Made by a program: the position numbers and the translations under genes. A stretch of 64,000 bases of DNA from Hyparrhenia diplandra (lineage: Eukaryota; Streptophyta; Magnoliopsida; Poales; Poaceae), in NCBI GenBank assembly GCA_015847255.1, contig JADLZK010011587.1, positions 124,001-188,000 of the forward strand. The letters run 5' to 3'. Shown here in pieces: positions 21,601 to 31,876 of this stretch. The notes below the pieces were generated by a model. The model was not told where the DNA came from. It ran no database searches and worked only from the letters and a program-made list of their open reading frames with translations. Numbering within the stretch: position 1 is the first letter of the stretch; each line of letters begins with the position of its first letter.

Positions 21601-24600
21601 AGGTCATATCTGCTCGAAAAGGTGAATTTGAAACAGGTTATGAAAGAGGAGGACAGACCCGTGAACATGTACTACTTGCAAAAACTTTGGGTGTTGCTAA
21701 GCTGGTAGTTGTAATAAATAAGATGGACGAACCTACTGTTAAGTGGTCTAAGGAAAGGTATACCGGATAAAACATGTACTTAATTTTTTATGGTATAACT
21801 TACAACTGGAGGAAAATAATCAAATTTGTTTCTTTTCCAGGTATGACGAGATCGAAGGAAAAATGGTTCCATTCCTTAAATCTTCAGGGTACAATGTTAA
21901 GAAAGGTAGGTATTATTCCACTTCTTTTTTGCCTAAAAGTATGCATTATTGTGAGCTCTTCTTTTCAAGTTTGAGATTCATCATTGCTATTTATTTTACT
22001 GACTGTAGTTCTAGTTTTCATGCTTTCAAATTGTGCCTTCAGTGGTCGCAAAAAAAGTTCCTTCAGTATTGAAATGCCTCTTTGCCTCATGTTTCAATAA
22101 CTCGAGCTAATTGCACTGTTGGCTTTACTAAACTAAATCAGTGGCCATAGCAGCTTCATTATTTTTTAATTGCTTTGTTTCATTATATTATCATCACCAA
22201 TATCTGGCCCTTTTGTCTAACTGTCATTGTATTTGTTGTCAGATGTGCAATTCTTGCCAATATCTGGTCTTGTGGGAACCAATATGAAGACCAGGATGGA
22301 TAAAAGCATTTGTAGTTGGTGGGATGGCCCTTGTCTTTTTGAAGTTCTGGACCGTATTGAAGTTCCTTTACGTGACCCGAAAGGTCCAGTAAGGTTAGAT
22401 AGTTTTTCTTATCTTGTACTAGTACTTCATATACTGCACTCAGTAAGTATATCATGCTTTGGACATACAATATCTAATATGTAAATTGGTAATCGTTTGA
22501 AAGTATTTGCTGTAAAAACACTTTTCATGGCAAATCTATTGATATCATTTTCACATTAGTCGCCTAAACACAGTTTGTCACGTGATCATTTTTCTGGCTT
22601 TGGGTTTTGCTTTAGCGGAGAGTCGGCTGTGGGTTGTGGGGGCCCAGGGGCTATCCTTCCTGGCTTCCCATCCTCCCCCCTGTAGCTAGCCTGCAGGTTG
22701 TCTAGTCTTGGTCGTCTCTTTATTGTCACAGGCACGTATGCAATTTTTTTATTTGGGGATGTGTGGCGTCCATTTTGAGGTCTTCCCCTCTTTTCATCTT
22801 CTTAATATAATCAAGCGCAGTTCTCCAGGTTTTCGAGGAAAAAAATTGTGGCTTTATGTTAATGTTAGAATTTGGATGGCCCTTTTCATGAATGCATTGT
22901 GCTTTTTTGGTCGTGTAATCTCATGTTGAAAACTTCTTATCTTGATCGTGTGCTAAATATATCATCTTTATATTTATTTACAACAATGCAGGATGCCGAT
23001 TATTGATAAATATAAGGATATGGGCACTGTCGTAATGGGCAAAATAGAGTCTGGTACTATCAGAGAAGGTGACAGTTTGTTGGTTATGCCAAACAAGGTA
23101 TTTTTCCCCCCAAACCTTGTACTGTAACATACTTTGGCACTTATCTCCTTGAGCCAATTCAGTTTTACAATACTCTTGCTGTAACAGTCCCATGTGAAAG
23201 TCATTGGTTTGAACTTGGATGAGAGCAAAGTACGTCGTGCTGGACCTGCTGAGAATGTTCGGGTCAAATTGTCCGGAGTTGAAGAGGAGGATGTAATGGC
23301 TGGTTTTGTACTTTCAAGTGTTGGTAAGTTTATATCCAGGAGAAAGTAGTATAGTAACATCCTCTGACTAGACATGTATATGCATTACTGGGTGTTTGGT
23401 TTGAGGAATCGTTCCATCCTAGATCGTGCATCATGAGTCCATTCCTCAAATTTGGTGGAATGACTTCATTCCTCATACTAGTATTAATTATTAGCTTATT
23501 GTAGGGATGAGGTGATGATGCATCAACCCATTCCATTCCACAAACCAAACAAAAACCGAGTGAGTAGATGATGCGCTAACTTATTCCTTAAACCAAACAC
23601 CCTATAAGTCACTATAAGTCACTGTAGGCTTAGTTCCTTTTTCCCCCATAGTCATTCAGCTCAATGTCAATATCATCCTTAGCAAATTAACATGCCAATC
23701 TTAACTGAAGGGTGAGAATGGGGTTGTACTGGATATTCATATCACTATTGAATTGGTCAACCACTCAACTGGCAGCACTGGATGAGCTTTCTTCTAAACT
23801 ATTCCCTCCATCCCAAACTATAGGTTTGTTTTGGTTTTCCTGGTGTATAGCAAAAGCTATGTACCTTTTTTTAAACCACGGCAAAGCCGAATTTCATTAC
23901 TTGACAGCAACGAAATTACAAGAATTTGTAGCAAAATAAAAGGTAAACTAAACAAAATCCCAGCAAGCCACACTGACTTGAACGCAGAGGGTTCAACCTG
24001 TTGGTGCGAAACAAACTAAGACCCTGAAACAAGATAACCCGCAGTGGAAAGAGACAAAAGCTATGTACCTAGAAAAGCCAAAGCAACCTATAACTTGGGA
24101 TAGAGGGAGTGATGTCTTGTTGGTTGTGCTGGGCATGAATTTAGTGTTTGCTGTGCAATTGTTCAGGAATGTTGTGATGCTTCATGCATTAACCTGCTAA
24201 ATTACAAATATTTACGAGTTATTTTACTTTATATCATTTTATACCTTGTTGCCTTGTTTTCATTTAATGGTTTCTATCCATGCAGCGAATCCTGTTGGTG
24301 CCGTTAGTGAATTCATCGCTCAGTTACAGATTCTAGAGTTGCTTGACAATGTGAGTAATCATGCTGCTTGAATAATATTACAAAAGAACCTAGAGTCCAC
24401 TTGTAATCTTGCAGCAATTTAAAAAATGTTTAAACTTCGAAACAAAATATGATATATGAAATTTGACCTAGATTGGGTATTTAGCCCTTAAGGTATATTT
24501 TTTAAGTTAAATTTGAACTGTTTTTCACCAAACCTTGCTAAGGTTGAGGATATCTTCTGCCAATGATGATTGATCAGAACACTGTTTCCCATTATGGTTT

Positions 24601-25399
24601 GTGAATGTGCTAGGCTATTTTCACTGCTGGCTACAAAGCTGTGTTGCATATCCACTCTGTTGTCGAAGAGTGTGAGATTGTTGAGCTCATAGAGGAAATT
24701 GACATGAAGAAAAAGAAAGAAGCAGATCCGAAGAAGAAAAAGCCGAAGAGGAAGCCTCTTTTTGTGAAGAATGGTGCAATTGTTGTTTGCCGCATTCAGG
24801 TATTCTCATAGATCATCTAAAAATTGTTTCTGTTATGAGTTCTAACTGTTAATTTCAGGCTCTGCTGATTGTAATGTGTTTTCATATTTAGGTGAATAAC
24901 TTGATATGCATAGAGAAGTTCTCTGATTTCCCTCAGCTTGGAAGGTTTACACTTAGAACTGAAGGTACTTCATGCTTTGGAAGCATATTTGCATTCCATC
25001 TATGATGTAACATATGAGATCCTGTGTTTCCCTTTTGTTACTCCTTCCGTTCAAAATTATTAAAGCGTTTTGGCTTTTTTAGATACAATTGATTTTACTA
25101 TGTATCTTATCTAAGTGCATAGTAAAAGTTACATGTCTAGAAAAGCCATGACATTTTATTTTATAATTTGGTATGGAGGTAGTATTTTTTGTGGTCATGA
25201 GAAATTCACTTCTTGATTATATACTTGTCTACTTAAACATAGTAAGGATAAGGACTATGACGCCTTTAAATGTTTGTCGATATCACTTTTTCTTGTGTGA
25301 AGTAACTTAACATCTCGTTCTTGCCTTATGATTACAGGAAAGACAGTAGCTGTAGGCAAAGTTGTTGATGTTCCGCCTGCTGGCAGCCCAGCATTCTGA
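15437..25399 (+). CDS. eRF3: Eukaryotic release factor 3 (eRF3) GTPase, 16 exons
   Basis: eRF3 binds eRF1 and uses GTP to drive stop-codon recognition and peptide release in the cytosol. Exons with GT-AG introns: 15437-15624, 16628-16678, 17092-17178, 17997-18108, 20117-20162, 20413-20484, 21470-21532, 21603-21757, 21841-21905, 22243-22393, 22992-23097, 23188-23323, 24286-24350, 24614-24799, 24892-24964, 25338-25399. Numbered on a 539-residue model: P-loop GHVDAGKST (about 107-115, split by intron 3), DAPGHKSYV (184-192), NKMD (246-249), then the two EF-Tu-like beta-barrels ending RFTLRTEGKTVAVGKV. WYMAYIMDTNEEERVKGKTV and FDFPQLGRF-type blocks separate eRF3 from EF1A; HBS1 was considered less likely. 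Exon 1 lacks two bases for one frame: observed sum 1618 nt, 1620 expected. The start ATG has a good context (GCGGGATGG). Confidence 0.93.
19020..20030 (-). mobile_element. Degenerate retroposon-like sequence in eRF3 intron 4
   Basis: Intron 4 (18109-20116) is the longest intron. Minus-strand frames at 19384-19858 contain a WAIWRIRNTVCFF stretch, resembling the tail after the zinc-binding region of plant LINE reverse transcriptases, and several stop codons. Borders and target duplication were not found. A non-LINE origin is possible. Confidence 0.35.
22611..22850 (+). mobile_element. 5'-truncated LINE tail in eRF3 intron 10
   Basis: The segment ends with the word CTTCTTAATATAATCAAGCG, a pyrimidine-rich run, GTTTTCGAGG and an A-rich tail. 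This is the usual 3' end of many grass LINEs. Only about 240 bp are present, as expected for an abortive reverse-transcription product. The target duplication is uncertain. Confidence 0.5.
23390..23602. mobile_element. Tourist-like MITE in eRF3 intron 12
   Basis: 213 bp with terminal inverted repeats. The left end GGGTGTTTGGTTTGAGGAAT matches the reverse complement of the right end (ATTCCTTAAACCAAACACCC) at all but one or two positions. No coding sequence. Length and TIR type fit PIF/Harbinger-derived MITEs; the 3-bp target duplication is not clear. Confidence 0.75.
23802..24110. mobile_element. Stowaway-like MITE split by a LINE tail
   Basis: The left end (TTCCCTCCATCCCAAACTAT...) and the reverse complement of the right end (CTCCCTCTATCCCAAGTTAT...) pair over about 45 bp, typical of Stowaway/Mariner MITEs. 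The interior is interrupted at 23867-24054 by a retroposon with its own target duplication. Without that insert the MITE is only about 105 bp. It lies in intron 12 of eRF3. Confidence 0.75.
23867..24054 (-). mobile_element. 5'-truncated LINE tail nested in the MITE
   Basis: 188 bp, starting on the plus strand with TTTTTTAAACC, that is a minus-strand poly(A) tail preceded by GCTTTGCCGTGG. It is flanked by a 16-bp direct repeat CAAAAGCTATGTACCT (23851-23866 and 24055-24070). Long target duplication plus A-tail identify target-primed reverse transcription. It inserted after the MITE. Confidence 0.8.
25039..25184. mobile_element. Stowaway-like MITE in eRF3 intron 15
   Basis: 146 bp including TA at both ends. 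The left end is TACTCCTTCCGTTC and the right end is TATGGAGGTAGTA. The inner parts also pair (GCTTTTTTAGATAC against GTCTAGAAAAGCC). Short, AT-rich and non-coding. Confidence 0.75.
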
Positions 25400-26737
25400 G
25401 CTTAAGCCAATTTTGAACAGGATGGTAAGCAGCAGAGAACAAACTACATTGCATCATCTTTTCTGATGAAGAGTTTCACATATGAGAAATCGCCTTTCTT
25501 GACAGGATAATCATGAAGCAGGGCATTCTCTTGAGATACTTTTTTGGGAGAAGTGACATTAGTTGTTGAGCATAGATTTTTTTTCCCCAGCTCGGCTTGA
25601 GAATGGTCTATATACCTTCATGGTTTAGGCTACCAAGTCAGTGCAGTGTTTAGATTGGTTGCATAATATTACATCTCTGGTTACTTGTGAGGTTGTAAAA
25701 TCAGTATGGATGAGTGTACCGACCTTAATGTACCGTACCAAATTGTGGTGGTATCTTTGCGTACAATGTTGTAACTATCGAGTTTTGTGTGAGGTTAATT
25801 ATTAGATGGCCGCAGGTGGGCAGGCTGCATTACTCGGATATGCAGCGTCGAAATTTTCAACTGTGCATACCTTTAAACCCTACTAGATGGAGTCAACTGT
25901 AATGCTTAGGAGTCATTTTCTGTAGATTACTTTTGAGGGAAGGTAGATCGAGTTTTGCCATGAGCTCACTTTGTCCGTAAAGAGTTTTTTATTCTCACGA
26001 GAAAAACATATTTTTTTAACTTTGTTAAGTATAAAAAAATAGATTTATTAATATTTATAATGGATAAGTACATAAATTGATCGATGGTTATATCTAAATA
26101 ATCTTAGGTGGTGATTAATTTCTATAAATCGAATTTAATCATAAGTTAAAATTGTAAGCGACTTTTTTTGGGACCGAGGTAGCAAGTGTTCCTGTGCCCT
26201 TCACTTGATGTAGTTCGTGTTTCTGTGATATGCAGAATTATTTCAAAACAATAAAATTACGATAAACACATACCTACTATTCCAAATTGATCATATCAGA
26301 ATATGAGATACGTGCAAAACACCGGATAATTCAGTGCCACCAGTAATTTGCCATTGCACAACTCAGGTGAAGCCTTTGTAAAAAAATAAATAAAAAAAAC
26401 TCAGGTGAACCAAAAATGACCAACAATGCAAGTGAAGATTGGTACAAATTGCGAATGGACTGTGATACTGATACCTATGGGGAAGTGAACTAATAATCGT
26501 CACAATCGTTAAACAGTCTTCACATAATTAATGTGCCACAGGAATGGATATACTTAAATATCATCTCAACGTAAATTCTATAATTTTGATCTGTAATTAC
26601 AAAATCACTAATTTACATTAAAATGTAATCCATGCTTAGAACTCATTGCCACTGAGCGAAGTCCATGCACAGCAGGCTGAGTTTCACCACCTCATTTCTA
26701 TCTAAGTTCCAATACAGGAGAGAACAATCATGAAAAT
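25400..26737. other. 3' UTR of eRF3 and convergent intergenic region
   Basis: The eRF3 3' UTR probably runs to about 25800; no polyadenylation motif was fixed with confidence. From about 25980 the sequence is AT-rich and non-coding. The part at about 26440-26737 belongs to the 3' UTR side of EMC8/9, and its likeness to 14650-15010 is noted separately. Confidence 0.55.
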
Positions 26738-29700
26738 TCAGTCAAGGAGGGCTGGGTTAAACCAATCCCTGCAAAACATAGATTTAATATAGGAAACGTC
26801 AGCAAAATCACCCGCACAAAATAGAAACTACGTAAAGTCAGGTATGTTATGGTTCACTTATTACGTGTCAATGTCAGGAGCAACCCTATCATTTGTACAA
26901 AGTGTAGACAGAAATACCTAACCTAGTGACAATAAAGAGCCGTTTTTGTATTTTTTTTTACATGTGACAACACTACTGAACAATGGTGCTATAATGCTTC
27001 TCTCATTCTCCCACTAATTTTCTCCAAGTTTCTTGCGGTAACCTCACTCTTTCACTCTTTGATGCCAATTTACATCACACATACTCCCTCCATATTGGAA
27101 AAGACATTTTAGAAAAGGTTTGGGTCAAACATTGGAAACATAAATCATGAATAACTTTTAAATCATTGAGTTTAGAAATGTGAAAATCATATCAATAGAT
27201 TTGTCTTGAAAAATATTTTCATAAAAGTATACATATATAATTTTTAATAAATACTTTTATAGAAAAGAGAAGTCAAAGTTGCGCTTTGGAGACCGTGTCG
27301 CTGTCCTAAACATCTTTCTTTTCAAGTATTGAGTATGAGGATGGGCTCATAGCACAACAAAAGTGCAAATGATGGTCAAATGCGATTGTCATGCAATCTG
27401 TAGTCTCATGCCCATGATACGACTTCTCAGCCTATACTGACTGTTCATTGCTCAACCACAAATGCTAGTAAAGGATATGTGGACAATACATCCTCTCGTG
27501 CGGCTAGAAATGACTAATGTGCTTGGCCAAAAGTGATCTTCATCAAATGGTTCAAAACCATTACACATGACAGCAAATGGAAATTTATTCAGTTTTCAAT
27601 TTAATACTCCCCCCACCCAACCAAAAAAAAAAAAAAAAAGATTCTCCTTGGTGCTATCAATATTTTTCTCTTTTTTCATTTTTGAGCATGATCTCCAAGT
27701 GGTTGTAAGGAAATATTTTACTTACTTGCTAATATCATCAAGGTGGTCGTCGAAATCAACAATTTTCTCCCATTTCTTTGTTATAACATGATCAGCTAGG
27801 ACAACATTGGTAGAAGGTTCTTTCAGAACCAGCTGACTGCTTCCATCTGATCCAGCCTGACGCCAACTTTTTGATGAATCCCTGGTGTATAACTGCATAT
27901 GCCATTAACTATGGGTCATGAACCATGCAAGATCAAAACAAGCTAACTTTATTATCTCTACAAAAATCTTCAATTCATGTGAACCAGCTTTATAAGTAAC
28001 TAATTCAATGTGGACCAGCTTTATAATAAGTAACTAAGTATTGACCTCTCTAGCTATCTTCATAAGTAATTTAAGGCCTGGTCATGGGGCTGATCGTGTA
28101 AGAATACTCAACGATATGAAGCGAAAGATATTCTATCATGTTCAGTCTTGAACCACCTTTTTTAGTACTATTAACAATGAAACACTAACAAACTTCAGGC
28201 CAGAAAGCATGCATTATCAAGGTAGAGTACAACATTTATACAGAACATACATAGAGTAATCCACCAAACATGCAAAACTTAAAACAAAAAAGAAGAAAAA
28301 ATGGTCTTGCTATTTTCACATGGCAATGCTACAAACTATAATTGAAAACTACACTGATCATTGATATACTTTGCTGCTAACTCAGGCATAACAGAATAAA
28401 CATGTGATTCATATGAATATCAACCTCCAGAATAATCCATCAGCGTATTTTGTTCAAATACAGCTCAAAATCAAAGCTACAAATTAGATTGACCATATAA
28501 AGCTGAATCCAGGACAATTCTTGATCTTATAGTGCATATATATTGCTCAAGAATTGCATCTTAAGTCATGTCATACAATGATTAAGTGACACTGAAAATG
28601 TTTAAGGATATACAAAATGGAAATTATTTAGTTTTTCTAGAAGTTTCTTGACTTTTAAAACCTGGTTCTAACTTCATCCCACATTACATAGGTATGTAAA
28701 ATCTAATAGCACAATAGCCAAAACATATTCTCTTTAACTGTTGCTTCTGCACTAGACAAGATAGCATTTTTATGTTATTAAAGAGGATAAATTGCATCTT
28801 GGAAGTTAATTATGTATAGATTTCGATACTATGTCTAGTGCCCAGTAAGTTATGGGAATGTACTGTTATGACCGGCAAGGTCTATCACCATCATCAACAT
28901 GGCTGAGCAGTGGGCCTGGCCAGAGGCACGCCAAGGTGCGGTCACCACGACGAGCGCACCATGTGTGGTGACGAGTATTTCAGTTATCAGAGTCCGAGTA
29001 TTCAGGATAGAAGTTTGTTAGGATTGATTAGCTAAGATTGCTTGTATAAGTATTGGACTCTTGTCAGTTGAATGGATTAGCCAGCCCTATGATCCCTAAG
29101 ACCTATCAATGTGATACCAGTTCAAAGGAAAAATGTCCAGCTATTGCATACTGTTGGTAACAATAAAATTAGGGCTTGTCTACTTTGCAACATGATACCC
29201 TTGAAATTCTTGTGTATCATAGAAAAAGGACCAGTAAGGCAGTAAAAACCCTGCTAACTAGACTAAAAAATTGTTAATATCTTGTATCAATACAGTATCA
29301 GAGTTTTGCTACAACAATTCTGCAGCCAACTCTAATACAGTTTCAGTTAAAATATATATAAATAATTCTGATATCAAAAATTCAAAATGATGATGGCCTT
29401 GCCAGCTTTGCTCAAATCAAGTCTAGACTATGCATGCAAGTCCGTATTTTTGCAGGGATTACCATGTTTTAACAACAGCCATGAAGTTGGTTTTGATGTA
29501 AAATGGGACATGCCTATAGTCCATCCATTCTCTAAAATAAAAGAGAGAACAAATTATAGTTTGGCTACCCCTTACAAACTCTAGTGCTTACCCTAATTTT
29601 TAACATCTCAACATAGAGCACTATCAATACCTGGTGCCAATTAGGAAATCTTAAAGGCATATTTGAGAAAGATTTGGACACGTACCTGAACCACCGGATC

Positions 29701-30200
29701 GCGAGACTTCCCGTTGATGGCCTCCTCCAGCTTCTTGTTATCGACCTAATGAATCAATTAAAGAAAGATGAGATCTGCATCCCCTCCTAAGCCGAGATGG
29801 AAAGAACGAGAGAAACGTAGCTCACCAGCAACACGGCGGAGCGGGGAAAGTATCGGAAGATATGGTCCCCGACGCGCTTGGCGACTGGCGGGAGTTCGGT
29901 GTCGTCGCAGCGTGGGTTGGCGTGGTAGTATCCGACGACGGCGAGGCCTTCGCCCTGGGTTGCGAAGTGGTCCTCGACGAGGGTGAGCGCGAGCTCGAGC
30001 GTGGGGAGCAGCGGCAGGTGGTGCGGGTGGTGAGACAGCGGCACGGCGTCGATGACCGAGACTACGGCCGGTGAAGACGAAGGCTCAACGAGGCGGCCGA
30101 CGAGGAGGCCGTTGACGGCGGTCGCCGGGTGCTTCAGTGCGTGCAGCGCCAGCTTGACGTACGCCGCCTGCGCCACCTCGTACCGGCACTCTGCGCCCAT
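26738..30200 (-). CDS. EMC8: ER membrane protein complex subunit 8/9, 4 exons
   Basis: A 210-residue protein of the EMC8/9 (UPF0172) family, a cytosolic subunit of the EMC, which inserts transmembrane segments at the ER. Exons on the minus strand: 30200-29826, 29745-29686, 27892-27726, 26768-26738; all introns are GT-AG and the total is 633 nt. Landmarks: YEVAQAAYVKLALHALKHPA, AVNGLLVGRLV, HLPLLPTLELALTLVEDHF, GLAVVGYYHANPRCDD, GDHIFRYFPRSAVLL, then SWRQAGSDGSSQLVLKEPS, WEKIVDFDDHLDDI and the short last exon KDWFNPALLD. It is an MPN fold with HAN instead of the HxH metal site, so no protease activity is expected. It converges on eRF3. Nothing appears broken. Confidence 0.93.
27082..27335. mobile_element. 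Stowaway-like MITE in EMC8 intron 3
   Basis: About 254 bp. The left end TACTCCCTCCATATTGG pairs with the reverse complement of the right end, TACTCAATACTTGAAAAGA, through the shared TACTC and GAAAAGA...TTTAG blocks. AT-rich and non-coding. The TIRs are eroded, so this is an old copy. Confidence 0.55.
27606..27641. repeat. C-run and poly(A) simple repeat
   Basis: A C-rich run followed by about 17 A residues, inside intron 3 of EMC8. No other structure is visible. Confidence 0.7.
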
Positions 30201-30940
30201 CTCCGCCGCCGTTGATTTCGTTCGGAGGATGATTTTTGGTGGGGGGTCCGGAATTCCGGATACTGGCTGCAGGGGCGTGAGATCTGATTCGAGGAAGACG
30301 CCGTTTTTTTTTTAAAACGGAGATGTCTGCCGGATTTCTTTCAAGTTTCGGGGCACTAGATCTTGTATCCCATCCTCCAAATTCGTCGCGGCCTCCTACC
30401 AGTATCCGCGAGGCGACGCTCTCATCCGCCATATTCATAGGACGTAGCGGAGACTCCGATAAGGGCTGCGCCGGGTCCCACGTCGCGTTGTCCACTGCCT
30501 TCCTGCGTCTCTCTTCCATCCTCTCTCTCCCCGGTCCCTTCCCCGCGGTTGTGCCTGTGCACGACGACAGGCTTGGTGGCGGCGCCCCCCTTGCCTCCCG
30601 GCGCCACCTGCCGGCGCGCTAGCGGCGAACGAGCGAACATAGCAAGAAAGAAAGGGGAGAGGGGAGATGGGGAACGGCGGCAGAGAAGAGGAAGGGGGAA
30701 TCTGTCGGCACCATAGACGCGCGGCTGGAGCGACTCCGCCCCAGCTGATGTCCTCCTCCTCGAGCGCGCGAGCAAGGGAAAACCCGTCTCCTACCGACCG
30801 TCCTCGTCGTCGACGTGGCCAAGCTGCCACCGGCCACCCGCGGCGAGCCACAAGCACCCACGTCCTGGGCGAGTGGGCGGGTCCGCTGGAGTCCTAGGCG
30901 GGTCGAGGCTGCGCGCCCTGCCGGCCGTCCCTTCTCACTA
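30201..30940 (-). promoter_or_regulatory. GC-rich 5' flank of EMC8
   Basis: This region lies directly upstream of the EMC8 start. It is GC-rich with many overlapping open frames on both strands, none of which encodes a recognisable domain. The frames look like a by-product of composition. The EMC8 promoter and 5' UTR must lie here, but no TATA box was identified. Confidence 0.45.
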
Positions 30941-31310
30941 GATGTAAAAGTTAGAGCTCCTCCTTGAGCTATTAAAGGAGGAGCACAAACAACAGGAAAG
31001 GGGGAACAGAAGAGGGCCTGACCAAGCGCCACTCTTCCTCCTTCTTCCTCGAGACTTGGTCTCCCGTCCCTCTCTCCACCGCTTCTATCCCCTACTACAA
31101 GCACTCCGGTGCGAAAGTAACATGAAGGAAGTCTCAAAGCTGGACCTAGGGCATTCGTGGCTGAACCAGGATAAATCTTGTGTCTCCTGCTCTTGTTTAC
31201 TCCATCTCACCACCTTCTCCACCACTCGCTCCTCCCAAAACGCTTAACACATGCGGCATCATTTTTACTAGTCGGACTCTTGACATACCCCGGTTTTCAG
31301 AACGCCGACA
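30941..31310 (+). repeat. LTR (3' part) of a Tat-type Gypsy element
   Basis: It contains a TATA-like CTATTAAAGGAGGAG near 30969, the block CTACTACAAGCACTCCGGTG near 31093, the phrase TGAACCAGGATAAATCTTGTG near 31162, and the end CGCCGACA. These are recurring features of Tat/Retand LTRs in grasses. The start at TGTAAAAGTTAG is a guess. The matching second LTR was not found. Confidence 0.5.
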
Positions 31311-31330
31311 GTTGGCGCGCGCCGAGTAGG
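31311..31330 (+). promoter_or_regulatory. Primer-binding-like site of the Tat-type element
   Basis: GTTGGCGCGCGCCGAGTAGG follows the LTR end CGACA directly. It resembles the TTGGCGCC... sites of Tat elements but is not an exact tRNA match that can be named. Confidence 0.5.
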
Positions 31331-31529
31331 GGGGCTGCGTGTTAAGCGTTTCTCCTCATCAGGATCTAGCTTCTTCCCAGCTAGATCTTCATTCTCCAGC
31401 CAAAAAATCATCGAGCCTCACGCTTAAAACGCGTCTGCTGCGCCAGTGCGCCAGACGCTCTTCATCCTCCCCACCAAAGGAACCCCAAGGTTCAGACGGT
31501 GCACGGTCGGCAGAGGAAGGCAAACTGGA

Positions 31530-31609
31530 GGTTCATTGACGTCTTCCTCGAGTTGTATGACTACGTCGGCGGAGCTTCGTCGACATCTTCACCAAGCTGT
31601 TTGGCTTTG
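31530..31609 (+). repeat. 44-bp minisatellite, left part
   Basis: Nearly two units of a repeat with the consensus GGCGGAGCTTCATCGACATC followed by TTCACCAAGCTGTATGGCTACGTC. The array is cut by the solo LTR at 31610 and continues at 36070. Confidence 0.85.
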
Positions 31610-31806
31610 TGTAACACCCGTGTTTTTGCATCATTTTAAAAATCACTAAAAATTTGAACTTTTCGAATTACAACTAAAACTTGATTTATTTTCCGCACAA
31701 CTAAACCTTGCTTTCGAAAACCTTGCATTAACACTCCACCATATAGAAAGTAGATTCCCTTTGCTTGTTGGCTTGTTGAACTTTATGGTGGCAACGAAAG
31801 AAGCAT

Positions 31807-31876
31807 TGTCTGGATTCAAGGTTATGGAAACTTTGCATGAGTGTCTGGATTCAAGGTTATGGAAACTTTGCATGAG
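31807..31876. repeat. 35-bp tandem duplication
   Basis: The unit TGTCTGGATTCAAGGTTATG GAAACTTTGCATGAG occurs twice without difference, inside the solo LTR. Confidence 0.9.

Noticed and set aside
28862..29130. Possible copia solo LTR in EMC8 intron 2 (TGTTATGACCGG... ACCTATCA)
   Set aside because: Ends look LTR-like but no target duplication or related copy could be found in the window.
30085..31137. Several overlapping GC-rich frames on both strands upstream of EMC8
   Set aside because: Stop-poor by composition; Arg/Ala/Gly/Pro low complexity without domains.
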